Position numbers and translations under genes: made by a program. The notes below the pieces were generated by a model. It had not been told where the DNA came from. It worked only from the letters and a program-made list of their open reading frames with translations, and made no database searches. Shown here piece after piece: positions 36,770 to 45,643 of a DNA stretch of 64,000 nt (position 1 is the first letter of the stretch; each line of letters opens with the position of its first letter). Source of the DNA: Minicystis rosea (lineage in GTDB: Bacteria; Myxococcota_A; Polyangia; Polyangiales; Polyangiaceae); assembly GCA_001931535.1 (NCBI GenBank), contig CP016211.1, forward strand, positions 14,585,501 through 14,649,500, read 5' to 3'.

Positions 36770-38158
36770 TCAGTGCGTTGCGGCCTTTTCGGCTTCGGCG
36801 AGGCGCCGCCGCGCTTCGGCGAGACGCTCGGGGCTCGCCTGTCCCGGAGGCAGCGATTCCCAGCCCTTCACTTCGTCGCGCACCAGCTTGAGCGCGCCCG
36901 CCTGGTCACCCATCTTGGCGTGGATGTCCGCGGCGAGCTGCACGTAGCGGAGGCGGCGCGGGCCGTACGATCGTGCGATGGCCCGCTCCACGGCGGCCTT
37001 CGCCTCGGGCAGCCGGCCGGCCTTGTAGAGCACGCCCGCGAGGCGAGCCGGCGGCTCGTAGCTCTCCGGCAGCTCGCGCTCGCGCTGCTCCAACATGCGT
37101 ACGGCTTCGTCGACGCGGCCGAGCGCCACGTACGTATTGGCGCGCGCGTAATCGAACGTATGCGCCACTTCGGGGGACGCGGCCGCCTTCGCGGCTTGCT
37201 CGAGCAGCGCGAGCCGAGCTTCTTGGGTGCGGCGGGCGCCGTCGGCATCACCGAGATCGGCGAGGGCGCTCGAGAGGATGTCGAGCGCGTCTTGGCGATC
37301 GTCGATGCTCGCGTCGGCCGGCGGATGGGCCGTGAAATCGCGGAGGCGCGCGACGGCGGTGGTGCGCGCGGCCGTCTGATCGGGACCTGCGGGGAGCTTG
37401 CCCGCGCACGTGAGGAGGTACGACGAGAAGTCCGAAGGCGCCGAGGACCCTTGGATCTCCGCGGCGTGCGCTTGACCCACGCGCACGCACGCGGCCCACG
37501 CCTTCGCGCCCGCGAGCGCTTCGATGAGGCCGAGCAGCGCCGCGCTCCGGCTCGGCCACGATGCCGGCGCCGCCGCGATGGCTCGCTCGTAGGCGGCCGC
37601 GGCTTGATCGAGCTTCCCCGCTGCGTGCGCGGCGCGGGCCTCGGCGTAGGCGCGCGAGGCCGGATCCGTCGCGGCGCCGCGCATCAGCGAGAGGCTCTCT
37701 TCGATGAAGCCGCGCATCTCGCGGAGCGATCCCGATCCAGCCCAATAGCCGACCACGTTCTCGGTCTTGGGATCGATGACGAAGAACGTCGGCCACGCCT
37801 TCACCGTGTGCCGATCGAGGAACGCGGCCGCGTCCGGTCGATCGGTGTCGATCGAAGCGAAGACCACGCGATCGGCGAGGGGGCGCAGCGCGGGATCGGT
37901 GAAGACGAAGTTCTTCATGCTCAAGCACGTGTGGCACCACGGGGCCCACGCATCGACGAAGAGCGCTTTGCCTTCGGCGCGTGCTTTGGCCGTCGCGGCC
38001 GCGAGGTCGTCCTCGATGAACCGGATGGGCGCCGCCGCCGGCGTCGCGCTCGCCGCCGGCGTCGCGCTTACGGCCGGAGGCGCGGCCGCAGGAGGCGGAG
38101 CGGCCTCGGCGCAGCCGAGGAGGACGAGCGCGGCGGTGACGGCGAAGGTACGGCGCAT
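36770..38158 (-). CDS. Thioredoxin-TPR lipoprotein
   Basis: 462 aa from the ATG at 38158 (an ATG at 38170 would add four residues). The lipobox is LLGC (Cys16), followed by an Ala/Pro linker. A thioredoxin fold (about 45-165) has WAPWCHTCLSMK (Cys75, Cys78), like the C-terminal domain of DsbD, and cis-Pro in AWPTFFVIDP. Residues about 175-460 are TPR-like helices (AYAEARAAHAAGKLDQAAAA, ANTYVALGRVDEAVRMLEQR). It is a membrane-held periplasmic thiol protein with a protein-binding arm. No partner DsbD gene is adjacent. Confidence 0.88.
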   Translation of the reverse strand: MRRTFAVTAALVLLGCAEAAPPPAAAPPAVSATPAASATPAAAPIRFIEDDLAAATAKARAEGKALFVDAWAPWCHTCLSMKNFVFTDPALRPLADRVVFASIDTDRPDAAAFLDRHTVKAWPTFFVIDPKTENVVGYWAGSGSLREMRGFIEESLSLMRGAATDPASRAYAEARAAHAAGKLDQAAAAYERAIAAAPASWPSRSAALLGLIEALAGAKAWAACVRVGQAHAAEIQGSSAPSDFSSYLLTCAGKLPAGPDQTAARTTAVARLRDFTAHPPADASIDDRQDALDILSSALADLGDADGARRTQEARLALLEQAAKAAASPEVAHTFDYARANTYVALGRVDEAVRMLEQRERELPESYEPPARLAGVLYKAGRLPEAKAAVERAIARSYGPRRLRYVQLAADIHAKMGDQAGALKLVRDEVKGWESLPPGQASPERLAEARRRLAEAEKAATH

Positions 38159-38371
38159 GGCGGCCAGCATAGCGCGCGCGCCGGCGTCGTCGCATCGGCT
38201 CGCGCCGTCCGCCCGCGCCGTGCACCCACGCACCGATGATGTGCGAAATACGATTTCGGCGATGCTCGCGATCCTCCGGAAGAGCGCAGCCCGTCGCGTT
38301 CGGTCCCGTTCGATCGCCGCGCTCGTCCAATCGAACGAACGCCTCGGCGCAGGGATGATAACGTGTGCCGC

Positions 38372-39037
38372 GTGAGTGAGCTCGAAGGCCGATGCGGGAG
38401 CTGCGGCGCCTTCACCCGGGCGCGAACGGACCCGCAAAAAGGGCGCGTCGGCGAGTGCGCGCTCAACGTCTATCCGCCGCCGTTGAGCGAGCGATCGACC
38501 TGCTCGCGCTACCGTCCCCGTGGGGGCGCTGCGCCTCCGCCTCCACCGCGCGCCGCGGGTGAGCCGCGATCGCGATCGGGGGCGCCGCGTGAGGCGCGAT
38601 CGACATCGACGTCGCCCGCCCCTGCCCAGCTCCCCCTTCGGCCCCCGCTTCCCCAGGAGATCGACATCGACATGGACATCGGCGACTTCCGGCGCGTGCT
38701 GCGTGAAGTTCTCTCGGAGGAGCTCGGCCTCGGCGACGCCGAGCTCGGCAATCGCTGGGAGGGCGGTGAGATCATCATCAAGCCCGGCAAAGCCGGGACG
38801 TCGGAGAAGCGCGTCCCCCTCGACGCCTTCTTCCACAAGATCGTCATGGTGCGCGACAAGCTCCGCGTCCTCGAGCAGAAGCTCAACAGCCACCCCGATC
38901 TCAGCGACGCCGACAAGGTGCAGCTCCAGGCGTACATCACGGGGTGCTACGGATCGCTCACCACCTTCAACGTCCTCTTCGCCGATCGCAAAGACTGGTT
39001 CGTCGGCGCCGCGACCAAGGACGACGAAGAGAAGTGA
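38372..39037 (+). CDS. Hypothetical protein with N-terminal zinc-ribbon-like cysteines
   Basis: About 221 aa from the GTG at 38372 (VSELEGRCGSCGAF). The N-terminus has CGSC, then C in GECALNVYPPP and C in STCSRY, which could form a zinc site. A Pro/Arg-rich linker and an acidic IDIDMDIG segment lead to a helical domain (FRRVLREVLSEELGLGDAEL, FFHKIVMVRDKLRVLEQKLN, ITGCYGSLTTFNVLFADRKD). I believe similar proteins occur in other myxobacteria, but no function is known to me. Its stop overlaps the start of the DJ-1/PfpI gene, so the two are coupled. Confidence 0.8.
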   Translation: MSELEGRCGSCGAFTRARTDPQKGRVGECALNVYPPPLSERSTCSRYRPRGGAAPPPPPRAAGEPRSRSGAPREARSTSTSPAPAQLPLRPPLPQEIDIDMDIGDFRRVLREVLSEELGLGDAELGNRWEGGEIIIKPGKAGTSEKRVPLDAFFHKIVMVRDKLRVLEQKLNSHPDLSDADKVQLQAYITGCYGSLTTFNVLFADRKDWFVGAATKDDEEK

Positions 39038-39789
39038 GCCGGGTCCTCCTCCCGCTGCCCGATCGCGACTTCGACGTCACCGAGGTCGCCGTGCCTTGGC
39101 GCCTGCTCACGCGCGCCGGGCACGAGGTGGTCCTCGCCACCGAGCGCGGCACGCGCGCGGAGGCCGATCCGCTGCTGCTCACGGGCGTGCTCTTCGGACA
39201 GCTCGGCGCCGAGCCGGAGCCGAAGGCGTTCTACGCGCAGATGGAAGCCTCTCCCGAGTTCGACAAGCCCATGGCGTGGGCCGACGTCGAGCCGCTCGCG
39301 TACGATGCGCTCTTCTTGCCCGGTGGTCACGCGCCGGGCATGCGGCAATACCTCGGCAGCGCTGCGCTGCGTGAGAAGGTGCTCGGCTTCTGGCGCACCG
39401 GCCGCCCCGTCGCCGCCATCTGTCACGGCGTGTTGGTCCTCGCGCGCACCCGTGAAGAAGACGGCGCGAGCGTGCTCGCGGACGTCCGCACCACGTGCCT
39501 GCCGAAGTACATGGAGCGCACGGCGTATTACCTGACCGCGTGGAAGCTCGGCCGGTATTACCGGACCTACGATGCCTACGTGGAGGACGAGGTCCGCGCG
39601 GCGCTGCACGATCCCGCGCGGCAATTCGTGCGCGGCTCGCGCACGCTGGTGGCACGCGGCACCGAGACCGACGACAGCCCCGCGATGGTGGTGGAGGACG
39701 GGCGCTACCTGTCGGCACGCTGGCCAGGCGACGCGTACCTGATCACCAAGAAGCTCCGCGCGCTGCTCGAGTCGCGACCGCGCGCATGA
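39034..39789 (+). CDS. DJ-1/PfpI-family protein
   Basis: 251 aa; the GTG at 39034 overlaps the previous stop (GTGA). The fold is marked by EVAVPWRLLTRAGHEVVLAT, LFLPGGHAPGMRQYL and the nucleophile elbow PVAAICHGVLVLA with the reactive Cys followed by His. The layout matches chaperone/glyoxalase-type members (Hsp31-like, type 1 glutamine amidotransferase fold). It likely repairs or removes reactive carbonyls; the substrate is inferred only from the family. It is translationally coupled to the zinc-ribbon-like hypothetical gene. Confidence 0.9.
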   Translation: MSRVLLPLPDRDFDVTEVAVPWRLLTRAGHEVVLATERGTRAEADPLLLTGVLFGQLGAEPEPKAFYAQMEASPEFDKPMAWADVEPLAYDALFLPGGHAPGMRQYLGSAALREKVLGFWRTGRPVAAICHGVLVLARTREEDGASVLADVRTTCLPKYMERTAYYLTAWKLGRYYRTYDAYVEDEVRAALHDPARQFVRGSRTLVARGTETDDSPAMVVEDGRYLSARWPGDAYLITKKLRALLESRPRA

Positions 39790-39795
39790 TGGCGA

Positions 39796-39815
39796 TGGGG
39801 CCGCGAGCGGCCCCA
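39796..39815. terminator. Hairpin between convergent genes, with a second partial copy
   Basis: TGGGGCCG pairs with CGGCCCCA around a CGAG loop, six bases after the DJ-1/PfpI stop. A similar sequence (ATGGGGCCGCGAGC) recurs at 39841. The 83-bp gap to the convergent gene at 39873 holds only these two elements. Confidence 0.5.
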
Positions 39816-39872
39816 AACCCCGCGCCGAACGATGATCATGATGGGGCCGCGAGCTGGCCCTGATTCAAGCAA

Positions 39873-40322
39873 TCAGAACGACGTTTGCCATGTCATCGAG
39901 CCGCCGCCGGGCGCGGGCGTGAACCCGATGTCGCCGAGCTTGCCGATGATGCCGTGCTCCTGTTTCCACTGGCGGAAGGCGTTGCGCCGGCCGACGCCCA
40001 CGACGAGCATCGGGATGCCGGCCGCCAAGAAGCCGATGCCGACCCCGAGGGAGAGCGCGAGGCACGGCGTGCGGCTGCTGCGGCTGATGAGCGCGCTCGA
40101 CGTGCAGATGGGCGACGTGAGCAGGTTGATGCCACCGATGCCGGTGAAGATGCTGCCGGTGATGATGAGCCCGAGGCCATTCGACGGCGGCTCGCCTGGG
40201 AACGCGTAGCCGGGCGGCGGAGGCGGCAGGGGCGGCGGCGCGCCATACGCTTGCTGCGCGTGCGCGACGCTCGGGGCGATGGTGGCGGCGGCGAAGGCGA
40301 GGGCGACGAACGGTTTGCTCAT
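39873..40322 (-). CDS. Exported hypothetical protein with two membrane segments
   Basis: 149 aa from the ATG at 40322. Signal peptide MSKPFVALAFAAATIAPSVA (cleavage at AHA), a Pro-rich stretch (PPPLPPPPPGYAFPGEPP), then two hydrophobic helices (LGLIITGSIFTGIGGINLLT and LALSLGVGIGFLAAGIPMLV). It ends in a short soluble tail (RQWKQEHGIIGKLGDIG). Proteins of this build are frequent in myxobacteria and have no known function. It follows the 500-aa hypothetical gene on the same strand by 47 bp. Confidence 0.75.
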   Translation of the reverse strand: MSKPFVALAFAAATIAPSVAHAQQAYGAPPPLPPPPPGYAFPGEPPSNGLGLIITGSIFTGIGGINLLTSPICTSSALISRSSRTPCLALSLGVGIGFLAAGIPMLVVGVGRRNAFRQWKQEHGIIGKLGDIGFTPAPGGGSMTWQTSF

Positions 40323-40369
40323 CGGTGGTGTGCGCGAGCAAAGCGCGGTCCGGCCGCCCTCGTCAACGG

Positions 40370-41872
40370 TCACGCCACCGCGATCCCGATCTGCTTGCGC
40401 AGCTTCGCGTAGCGATCGCCCACCGTGAAGAGCAACAGATCGTTGATCCGCTCGTCCACGTGGCTCGGATCCTCGAGCCGCAGGACGGTGTCCGCCGCGA
40501 CGAGATCGTTGGCGAGGAGGAGGCCCGCGCGCGCCGCGGTGGCGTCGATGGCGCTGGCCCACCGCTGCAGGTTGGTGCGCCCGCCCTGCTCGACGAAGCG
40601 GAGGAACGCGCCGCGGAGGCGATCGATCTGCACGGCATCGAGCAGCGGCTCGATGGCCTGCGAGAGCGGTGTCACGCGGGCCCGCACCGGCGGCGTCAGC
40701 GGGATGTTGGGATTGCCGATGAAGAGCGCGGCGAGGAACACGTCCTCGAGCTCGGGGATGCCGTCGAAGAGCGCGCGCATGAAGGCGTCGTCGCGGAAGT
40801 ACGCGAGGTGCTCGCCCGCGAGGAACGCGAGCTCCGCCGGCGTGCGGCCCGAGAGCGCGGGCTTGCCGAGGCGCACCGCCGGCGTGGTCCCAGGGATCAT
40901 GCGCGCGGCCTCGGTGGCCGCGGGATCGGCGAACAGCGGCGGAAGCTGTACGCCGAGGATGGCCGCGGCCCAACCGAACGAACGCACCGCGCTCACCGTC
41001 GACGTCGATGCATCGTGGCGCTGCGCCGGATCGAGGCGGGGCAGCGTCCCATCGCGACGATGGGCCGCGATGCGCCCGAGCAGCACCGGCCCGAGCACGG
41101 CCGCGAAGATCTCGCCCACGAGCGGCTCCTGATCGGGATGGACCAAGAGACGATGCCACGCCTCGCGCGAGAGCGCCGCGCTCGGGCGCACCAGACCCTC
41201 GCCTCGGTGGCGCGCATAGACGTCGCGAATCTCCTGGTCGGGCGTCCCCAAATACACGAGCGCGTGCGCCGTGCAGAACGCGCGGTCGGCCTCGCCGCGC
41301 TTGACGAAGGCGCGGTGGAGCGCACGCAGGAGATCGGTGTCGCGTGGATCGGGCCGCAGGCGTTGGAGCAGCTCCTCGGGATTGTCGGCCTCGGTACCGC
41401 CCGCGATGCTCGGCAGCGAGCCACGAAGATCCACGTCCGTCGCCGTGCGCGCCCGCAGGTCTTCGAGCTCGTTCTCCAGCTCGGTGATGCGCGCCTCGAG
41501 CGTCTGGATGTAACGCGTCAGCACCTCGACGCGCGCATCGGCCGCGGAGGGCTCGCCCGCGGGCGCCGTCTTGGCGGCCTCGCTCGCGGCCACCTCGGCC
41601 GGCGCGATCTCGCGCACGCGCACGCGCCGCCGCGTCTCGTACGCCGCGGTGAGCGCGCGCTCCAATTGGTGCAGGCGATCGCGATCGAGCCCGAGCGACT
41701 CGGCGGCGCGCTCCAGCTGGGCGCGCTCTTCGGGGGTGATGATCCCGTCCTCGATCACCTCGGAGAACAGCTCCTCGTACTGCGCCTCGAGGCGACCCAG
41801 CCTCACCCCGGCGGCGACCTCGCCCGGCTCGAACGAATCCTGCAGCGCGAACGGTGACGTGGAATCGGTCAT
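40370..41872 (-). CDS. Hypothetical 500-aa helical protein
   Basis: The N-terminus (about 20-90) has an EF-hand/TerB-like segment (EVIEDGIITPEERAQLERAA). A coiled-coil stretch follows (YIQTLEARITELENELEDL). The C-terminal 350 residues read like repeat-derived helices (DTDLLRALHRAFVKRGEADR) and an alpha/beta region (AFLAGEHLAYFRDD, GNPNIPLTPPVRARVTPLSQ). In other myxobacteria I recall such domains at the C-termini of TPR proteins. Role unknown. It is divergent from the aldo/keto reductase gene at 41930. Confidence 0.8.
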   Translation of the reverse strand: MTDSTSPFALQDSFEPGEVAAGVRLGRLEAQYEELFSEVIEDGIITPEERAQLERAAESLGLDRDRLHQLERALTAAYETRRRVRVREIAPAEVAASEAAKTAPAGEPSAADARVEVLTRYIQTLEARITELENELEDLRARTATDVDLRGSLPSIAGGTEADNPEELLQRLRPDPRDTDLLRALHRAFVKRGEADRAFCTAHALVYLGTPDQEIRDVYARHRGEGLVRPSAALSREAWHRLLVHPDQEPLVGEIFAAVLGPVLLGRIAAHRRDGTLPRLDPAQRHDASTSTVSAVRSFGWAAAILGVQLPPLFADPAATEAARMIPGTTPAVRLGKPALSGRTPAELAFLAGEHLAYFRDDAFMRALFDGIPELEDVFLAALFIGNPNIPLTPPVRARVTPLSQAIEPLLDAVQIDRLRGAFLRFVEQGGRTNLQRWASAIDATAARAGLLLANDLVAADTVLRLEDPSHVDERINDLLLFTVGDRYAKLRKQIGIAVA

Positions 41873-41929
41873 GGTTTCGGCGTCGCACGAGCCGCGTCGC
41901 GACTCAAGCGTGTGCTAGCGTCTCCACAC

Positions 41930-42907
41930 GTGCGCTCCGCCGACACACTCTCGTCACGTGTACGCATCGGACGAAGCAGCCTCTTCGCCGCACCGATCGG
42001 CGTCGGCACCTGGGCCTGGGGTGAGCGTCGTTACTGGGGCTACGAACAGGATCACGGCCCGCGCGACGTCGTGGACGCGTTCGCCGAGAGCGTGGATGCG
42101 GGGGTCGATCTCTTCGACACCGCCGAGGTCTACGGCGACGGCGAGTCCGAAAAGATCCTCGGCTGGCTCGTGCGCAAGCGCGGCGGGAGCCTCCTCGTCG
42201 CCACCAAATTCGGCCTGCTCCCCGGCCGCACCGCGCGCCTCCTGCCCCGCGCGCTCGACGCGAGCCTCCGCCGCCTCGGCCTCCCGCACGTCGACCTCCA
42301 TCAAATCCACTGGCCCGATCGGACCATGGCCTCCATCGACGCGCTCATGAGCGAGCTCGCCCGCGCCGTCGAGTCCGGCAAGGCGCGTGCGGTCGGCGTC
42401 AGCAACTTCAGCGCCGACGAGATGCGCGAGGCCCATGCCTCGTTGTCCAGATACGGAATCTCCTTGGCCTCGAATCAAGTGCATTACAGCCTGATGCACC
42501 GCGCCCCCGAGGCGAATGCCGTGCTCGATGCGTGCCGCGAGCTCGGCGTGACGCTGCTCGCTTACAGCCCTTTGGAGCAGGGGATTCTCTGCGGCAGATA
42601 CGATGTCGGTCAACGCCCCATCGGCCCTCGGGCCGGACATGCGGAGTTCTCCGAAGAGAGCCTCCGGGCCGCCGCGCCTCTCGTGCGCCTGCTCCGCGAC
42701 ATCGGCGCCGCGCACGGTGACAAACCACCGGGCGCAGTGGCCCTCGCATGGCTGACGGCCAAGGACGGTGTGGTGCCGCTCGCAGGCGCCAAGACAGGCG
42801 CGCAGGCGAAGAGCAACGCGGCCGCGCTCGGTCTCGTGTTGCGCGAAGATGAAATGGCGGCGCTCGATCGAGCGTCGGAGCGGTGGAGAGAGCCTTTGCG
42901 GAGGTGA
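41930..42907 (+). CDS. Aldo/keto reductase (AKR)
   Basis: 325 aa from the GTG at 41930 (a GTG at 41912 would add six residues). Tetrad: LFDTAEVYGDGESE (Asp, Tyr), LLVATKFG (Lys), DLHQIHWPD (His). The cofactor end is VVPLAGAKTGAQAKSN. It is an NADPH-dependent reductase of unknown substrate. It converges on the first radical SAM gene with a 25-bp gap, so a link to that cluster is possible but unsupported by operon structure. Confidence 0.92.
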   Translation: MRSADTLSSRVRIGRSSLFAAPIGVGTWAWGERRYWGYEQDHGPRDVVDAFAESVDAGVDLFDTAEVYGDGESEKILGWLVRKRGGSLLVATKFGLLPGRTARLLPRALDASLRRLGLPHVDLHQIHWPDRTMASIDALMSELARAVESGKARAVGVSNFSADEMREAHASLSRYGISLASNQVHYSLMHRAPEANAVLDACRELGVTLLAYSPLEQGILCGRYDVGQRPIGPRAGHAEFSEESLRAAAPLVRLLRDIGAAHGDKPPGAVALAWLTAKDGVVPLAGAKTGAQAKSNAAALGLVLREDEMAALDRASERWREPLRR

Positions 42908-42932
42908 TGGTTTCTCGGCCGCCCTTGATTCA

Positions 42933-44519
42933 TCACATCGTCGCGACCGTCTCCACCTTCGGCCGCAGCGCTGCCATGATGGCCCGGAGCCCTTCCACCA
43001 GCGCCGGTGTCGCTTCTCCGGAGTCCACGCGATAACCGCCGGCCGGCTTTCCGCCTTGCTCGGTCAGCCACACCGTCGTTCGCTCGCCGGCGGGGCCCTC
43101 GAACATCGCTTCGGCGCGGCGCCCACCCTCGCTCACGATCACGTCGCGCCACACCAGCTCACCGAACGGCGCCCGCTCGCGAAGCCGCATCAGCCTCGCG
43201 CCGATCGTGCGGCTCACGGGCATCGTCGCGTCGTCGCCCATGGGGTGCAGCACGCGGTGATGGCCTTCCGCAAACGCGCTCCACAAGGCGCGCAGCGCGG
43301 CCAGCGCAGCGAGAGGATCGCCTTGCCGATCGAGCACCTGCATGCTGAACGAATCGAAGCTCGCCGCGCCGGCCCGCGGCGGGCGCAACGCCACCGCGAG
43401 GCGCTGGCCGTCGGAGGGTTTTGCGCCCGTGAGCACGAGGGTCACTTCGGTGTCGCCCGTCTCGGTCACCGTGAGATGCGAAAAGGGCGCGGGCAGCGAG
43501 AGCGTGCCCAAACGCGCGAGCATCGGGCGGAGGTGCAAGGCGAGGAAGCGGCGATCGGGATCGACCGCGCGGAGGCGCTCGGGCGTGATGGGCACGAGCT
43601 CGTCGGTGCCGTAGAAATGGCGATAGGCCTCGAAGACGCCGCTGCAGCGGCTCTCGAACACGCAGGCGCGGCAGCTCTCGGGCTTCACCTTGTCGCGGCG
43701 CTTGACCAGGTATTTGTCCCAAGGGCGGCTCAGCTTGTTGTCGCCGTCGACGGCGATCGTCAGCGTGCGCTCGCCGTCGTGGTGGATGACGCGGGCGAGG
43801 TGCGGCGCGATGCAATAAGGCAGGTTGCCGATGTTGACGTCGAAGCCCTCGGGGAAGCCTTTCACCATCGCTTCGAGCGCAGGCACCATGTCCGAGTAAC
43901 GCGGGATCATGGCGCGCAGCTCTTCCTCGCTGCGCGCGCCGGCGTCGAGCGGGCGCACCATGTCGAGGTGGAGCTGCGTCGCGCCCACGGGGAGCAGGAG
44001 GGCAGGGAACGCGTTCACCGATTCGTAGTTCGACGAGACCACGCACATGTTCACGGTGAGCCGCTCGCCGCGCGCGCGGAGCGTCTCCATCGTGCGGGCG
44101 ATGCGATCGAAGGAGCCGTCTTTCTTGGTCGTGCGCTCGTGCGCTTCCTTCGTCGCGCCTTGCAGGGAGATGCGCCAGGTGAACTTGCCGCCCGTGGCGA
44201 GGATCTCGTCGATGAACGCGGCGCGCGCCGTCTTCACGCCGTTGGTGAAGAGCACGATCTCCTCGAAGCCCAGCGCCACCGCGTGCCGGACCACATCGAG
44301 AAAACCGGGCTGGAGCGTGGGCTCGCCTCCGAGGAGGGTGATCTTCGCGTGCCCGCTTTCACGAGCGCGGGTGATCTCGGCGAGAATGGGCGCGGTATCG
44401 AGCGGGAGCGCGCGGCCGAGCGCCGTCTCCTGCCCCGAGACGCAGAAGACGCACCGATTGTTGCACATGTGGCCGAGCTGGATCTCGACCTGGCTCTTCG
44501 GCTCGCCCTTGGACTCCAT
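42933..44519 (-). CDS. Radical SAM protein with auxiliary Cys module (rSAM1)
   Basis: 528 aa from the ATG at 44519 (MESKGEPKSQ); the longer in-frame start at 44588 would run into the divergent gene. The core site is CNNRCVFC (Cys19, Cys23, Cys26, CX3CX2C), with LLGGEPTLQP as the SAM-binding GGE motif. After the barrel come Cys236 (NLPYCIAPH) and CX2CX5C at 283-292 (CRACVFESRC), expected to hold a second iron-sulfur cluster (Twitch/SPASM-like). The last 200 residues form a domain I do not recognise. It would act on a peptide or small molecule by radical chemistry. It is divergent from four collinear genes that share the same Cys module. Confidence 0.9.
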   Translation of the reverse strand: MESKGEPKSQVEIQLGHMCNNRCVFCVSGQETALGRALPLDTAPILAEITRARESGHAKITLLGGEPTLQPGFLDVVRHAVALGFEEIVLFTNGVKTARAAFIDEILATGGKFTWRISLQGATKEAHERTTKKDGSFDRIARTMETLRARGERLTVNMCVVSSNYESVNAFPALLLPVGATQLHLDMVRPLDAGARSEEELRAMIPRYSDMVPALEAMVKGFPEGFDVNIGNLPYCIAPHLARVIHHDGERTLTIAVDGDNKLSRPWDKYLVKRRDKVKPESCRACVFESRCSGVFEAYRHFYGTDELVPITPERLRAVDPDRRFLALHLRPMLARLGTLSLPAPFSHLTVTETGDTEVTLVLTGAKPSDGQRLAVALRPPRAGAASFDSFSMQVLDRQGDPLAALAALRALWSAFAEGHHRVLHPMGDDATMPVSRTIGARLMRLRERAPFGELVWRDVIVSEGGRRAEAMFEGPAGERTTVWLTEQGGKPAGGYRVDSGEATPALVEGLRAIMAALRPKVETVATM

Positions 44520-44596
44520 GCCTCTCTCGTGAGCGCGCGCGTCGCCGCGCGAATTTGTCGCCGTACGCGATCCTCCATAGGTTACCATGCGTCACC

Positions 44597-45643
44597 GTGA
44601 AGTCGTCTGCCGAGATCGACCCCGAGGCCGCCGCGGAGCGCGGGGCGGGCGTCGATGCTCCTCGTGCGAGTCGTGCGAGCGGGCCTCGCCCGCGGGCGAA
44701 TTCGTACAACTTCACGCCATTTCGTGACATCGCGCGCGCGACCGGCGCGCCGTGCCCGCTCGTGTCGCTCCCGCAAATCCCGCTCGATCGCGCGCGCACC
44801 GTGATCCTGCGCATGCCCGATCGCCTGCGCGTCTTTCGTACGGAGACGAACGATTTCGACGGCGGCGAGCTCTTCGGCACCAAAGAGACGCTGGGTCAGG
44901 TCTACGTCGACGTGTCCAAGAAGCTCGCGCCCGATGATTTCGCGCGCGATCTACGCAAGCTCCGCGTCACCGCCGAGTGCGAGGCCTGCGCGCGCCGCGC
45001 GGCCTGCCCCGCGGCGTGGGAGCCGGTGCGCGCCGATCTCTTCACGCGTGACGACGCGCGGGTGCGTGAGATCCTCGCCTCGCTCGTGGGCCGCGTGCTC
45101 GACGTCGGCGGGGGTGAGGCCACCTACCTCGCGCCGTTGGCGGAGCGCGCCGAGCGCGGCGTGATCGCGTACACCTGCGTCGATCCCGATGCGGTGCGCC
45201 TCGCGGTCCTCGGCGCGCGTTACCCCTTCGCGCGGTTCGTCGAAGGCCGTGCGGAGGACGTGGGCGCGCACCTCGGTGAATTCGATCACGTGCTCTTCCT
45301 CCGCAGCTATAACCACCTCGTGGATCCGGCGCGCGCGCTCGATCGAGCCCTCTCGCTCCTCCGCCCCGGGGGCACGCTGCTGCTCGTCGACAACGTGGCC
45401 TTCGGCTTGGTGCGCAGCGCCGCGCACGCGGCCCGCGCCGAGGCCGCGCCGACGAACCTCCTCGAGCATCATCGCAACGACGGCGCCGCCGAAGCGGCGC
45501 GTGCGGTGACATCCATTCTCTCCCCGCCGCGCGCCGATGGGCGCACCCTCGAGCTCGTCGAGCGGCGGGACATCGGTCCGGAAACATCGAACCAGTGGCT
45601 CCTGCGCTACGCGTGCGTGGCGAGGGGGCGGGCACAGGCGTGA
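44597..45643 (+). CDS. SAM-dependent methyltransferase with an N-terminal auxiliary Cys module
   Basis: 348 aa from the GTG at 44597 (VKSSAEIDPE). Residues 35-145 match the C-terminal part of radical SAM proteins in this cluster: Cys53 (GAPCPLVSLP) and CX2CX5C at 128-137 (CEACARRAAC). There is no CX3CX2C core and no radical SAM barrel. The C-half is a class I methyltransferase (GRVLDVGGGEATYLAPL motif I, YTCVDPDAVRLAVL, DHVLFLRSYNHL, LRPGGTLLLVDNVAFG). A fusion of an iron-sulfur or peptide-binding tail to a methyltransferase is unusual. It overlaps the next start by four bases (GTGA), so it is coupled to rSAM2. Confidence 0.88.
   Translation: MKSSAEIDPEAAAERGAGVDAPRASRASGPRPRANSYNFTPFRDIARATGAPCPLVSLPQIPLDRARTVILRMPDRLRVFRTETNDFDGGELFGTKETLGQVYVDVSKKLAPDDFARDLRKLRVTAECEACARRAACPAAWEPVRADLFTRDDARVREILASLVGRVLDVGGGEATYLAPLAERAERGVIAYTCVDPDAVRLAVLGARYPFARFVEGRAEDVGAHLGEFDHVLFLRSYNHLVDPARALDRALSLLRPGGTLLLVDNVAFGLVRSAAHAARAEAAPTNLLEHHRNDGAAEAARAVTSILSPPRADGRTLELVERRDIGPETSNQWLLRYACVARGRAQA

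Noticed and set aside
36770..38893. A 707-codon version of the thioredoxin-TPR protein
   Set aside because: The extra N-terminus is Arg-rich, and the signal peptide with lipobox starts cleanly at 38158.
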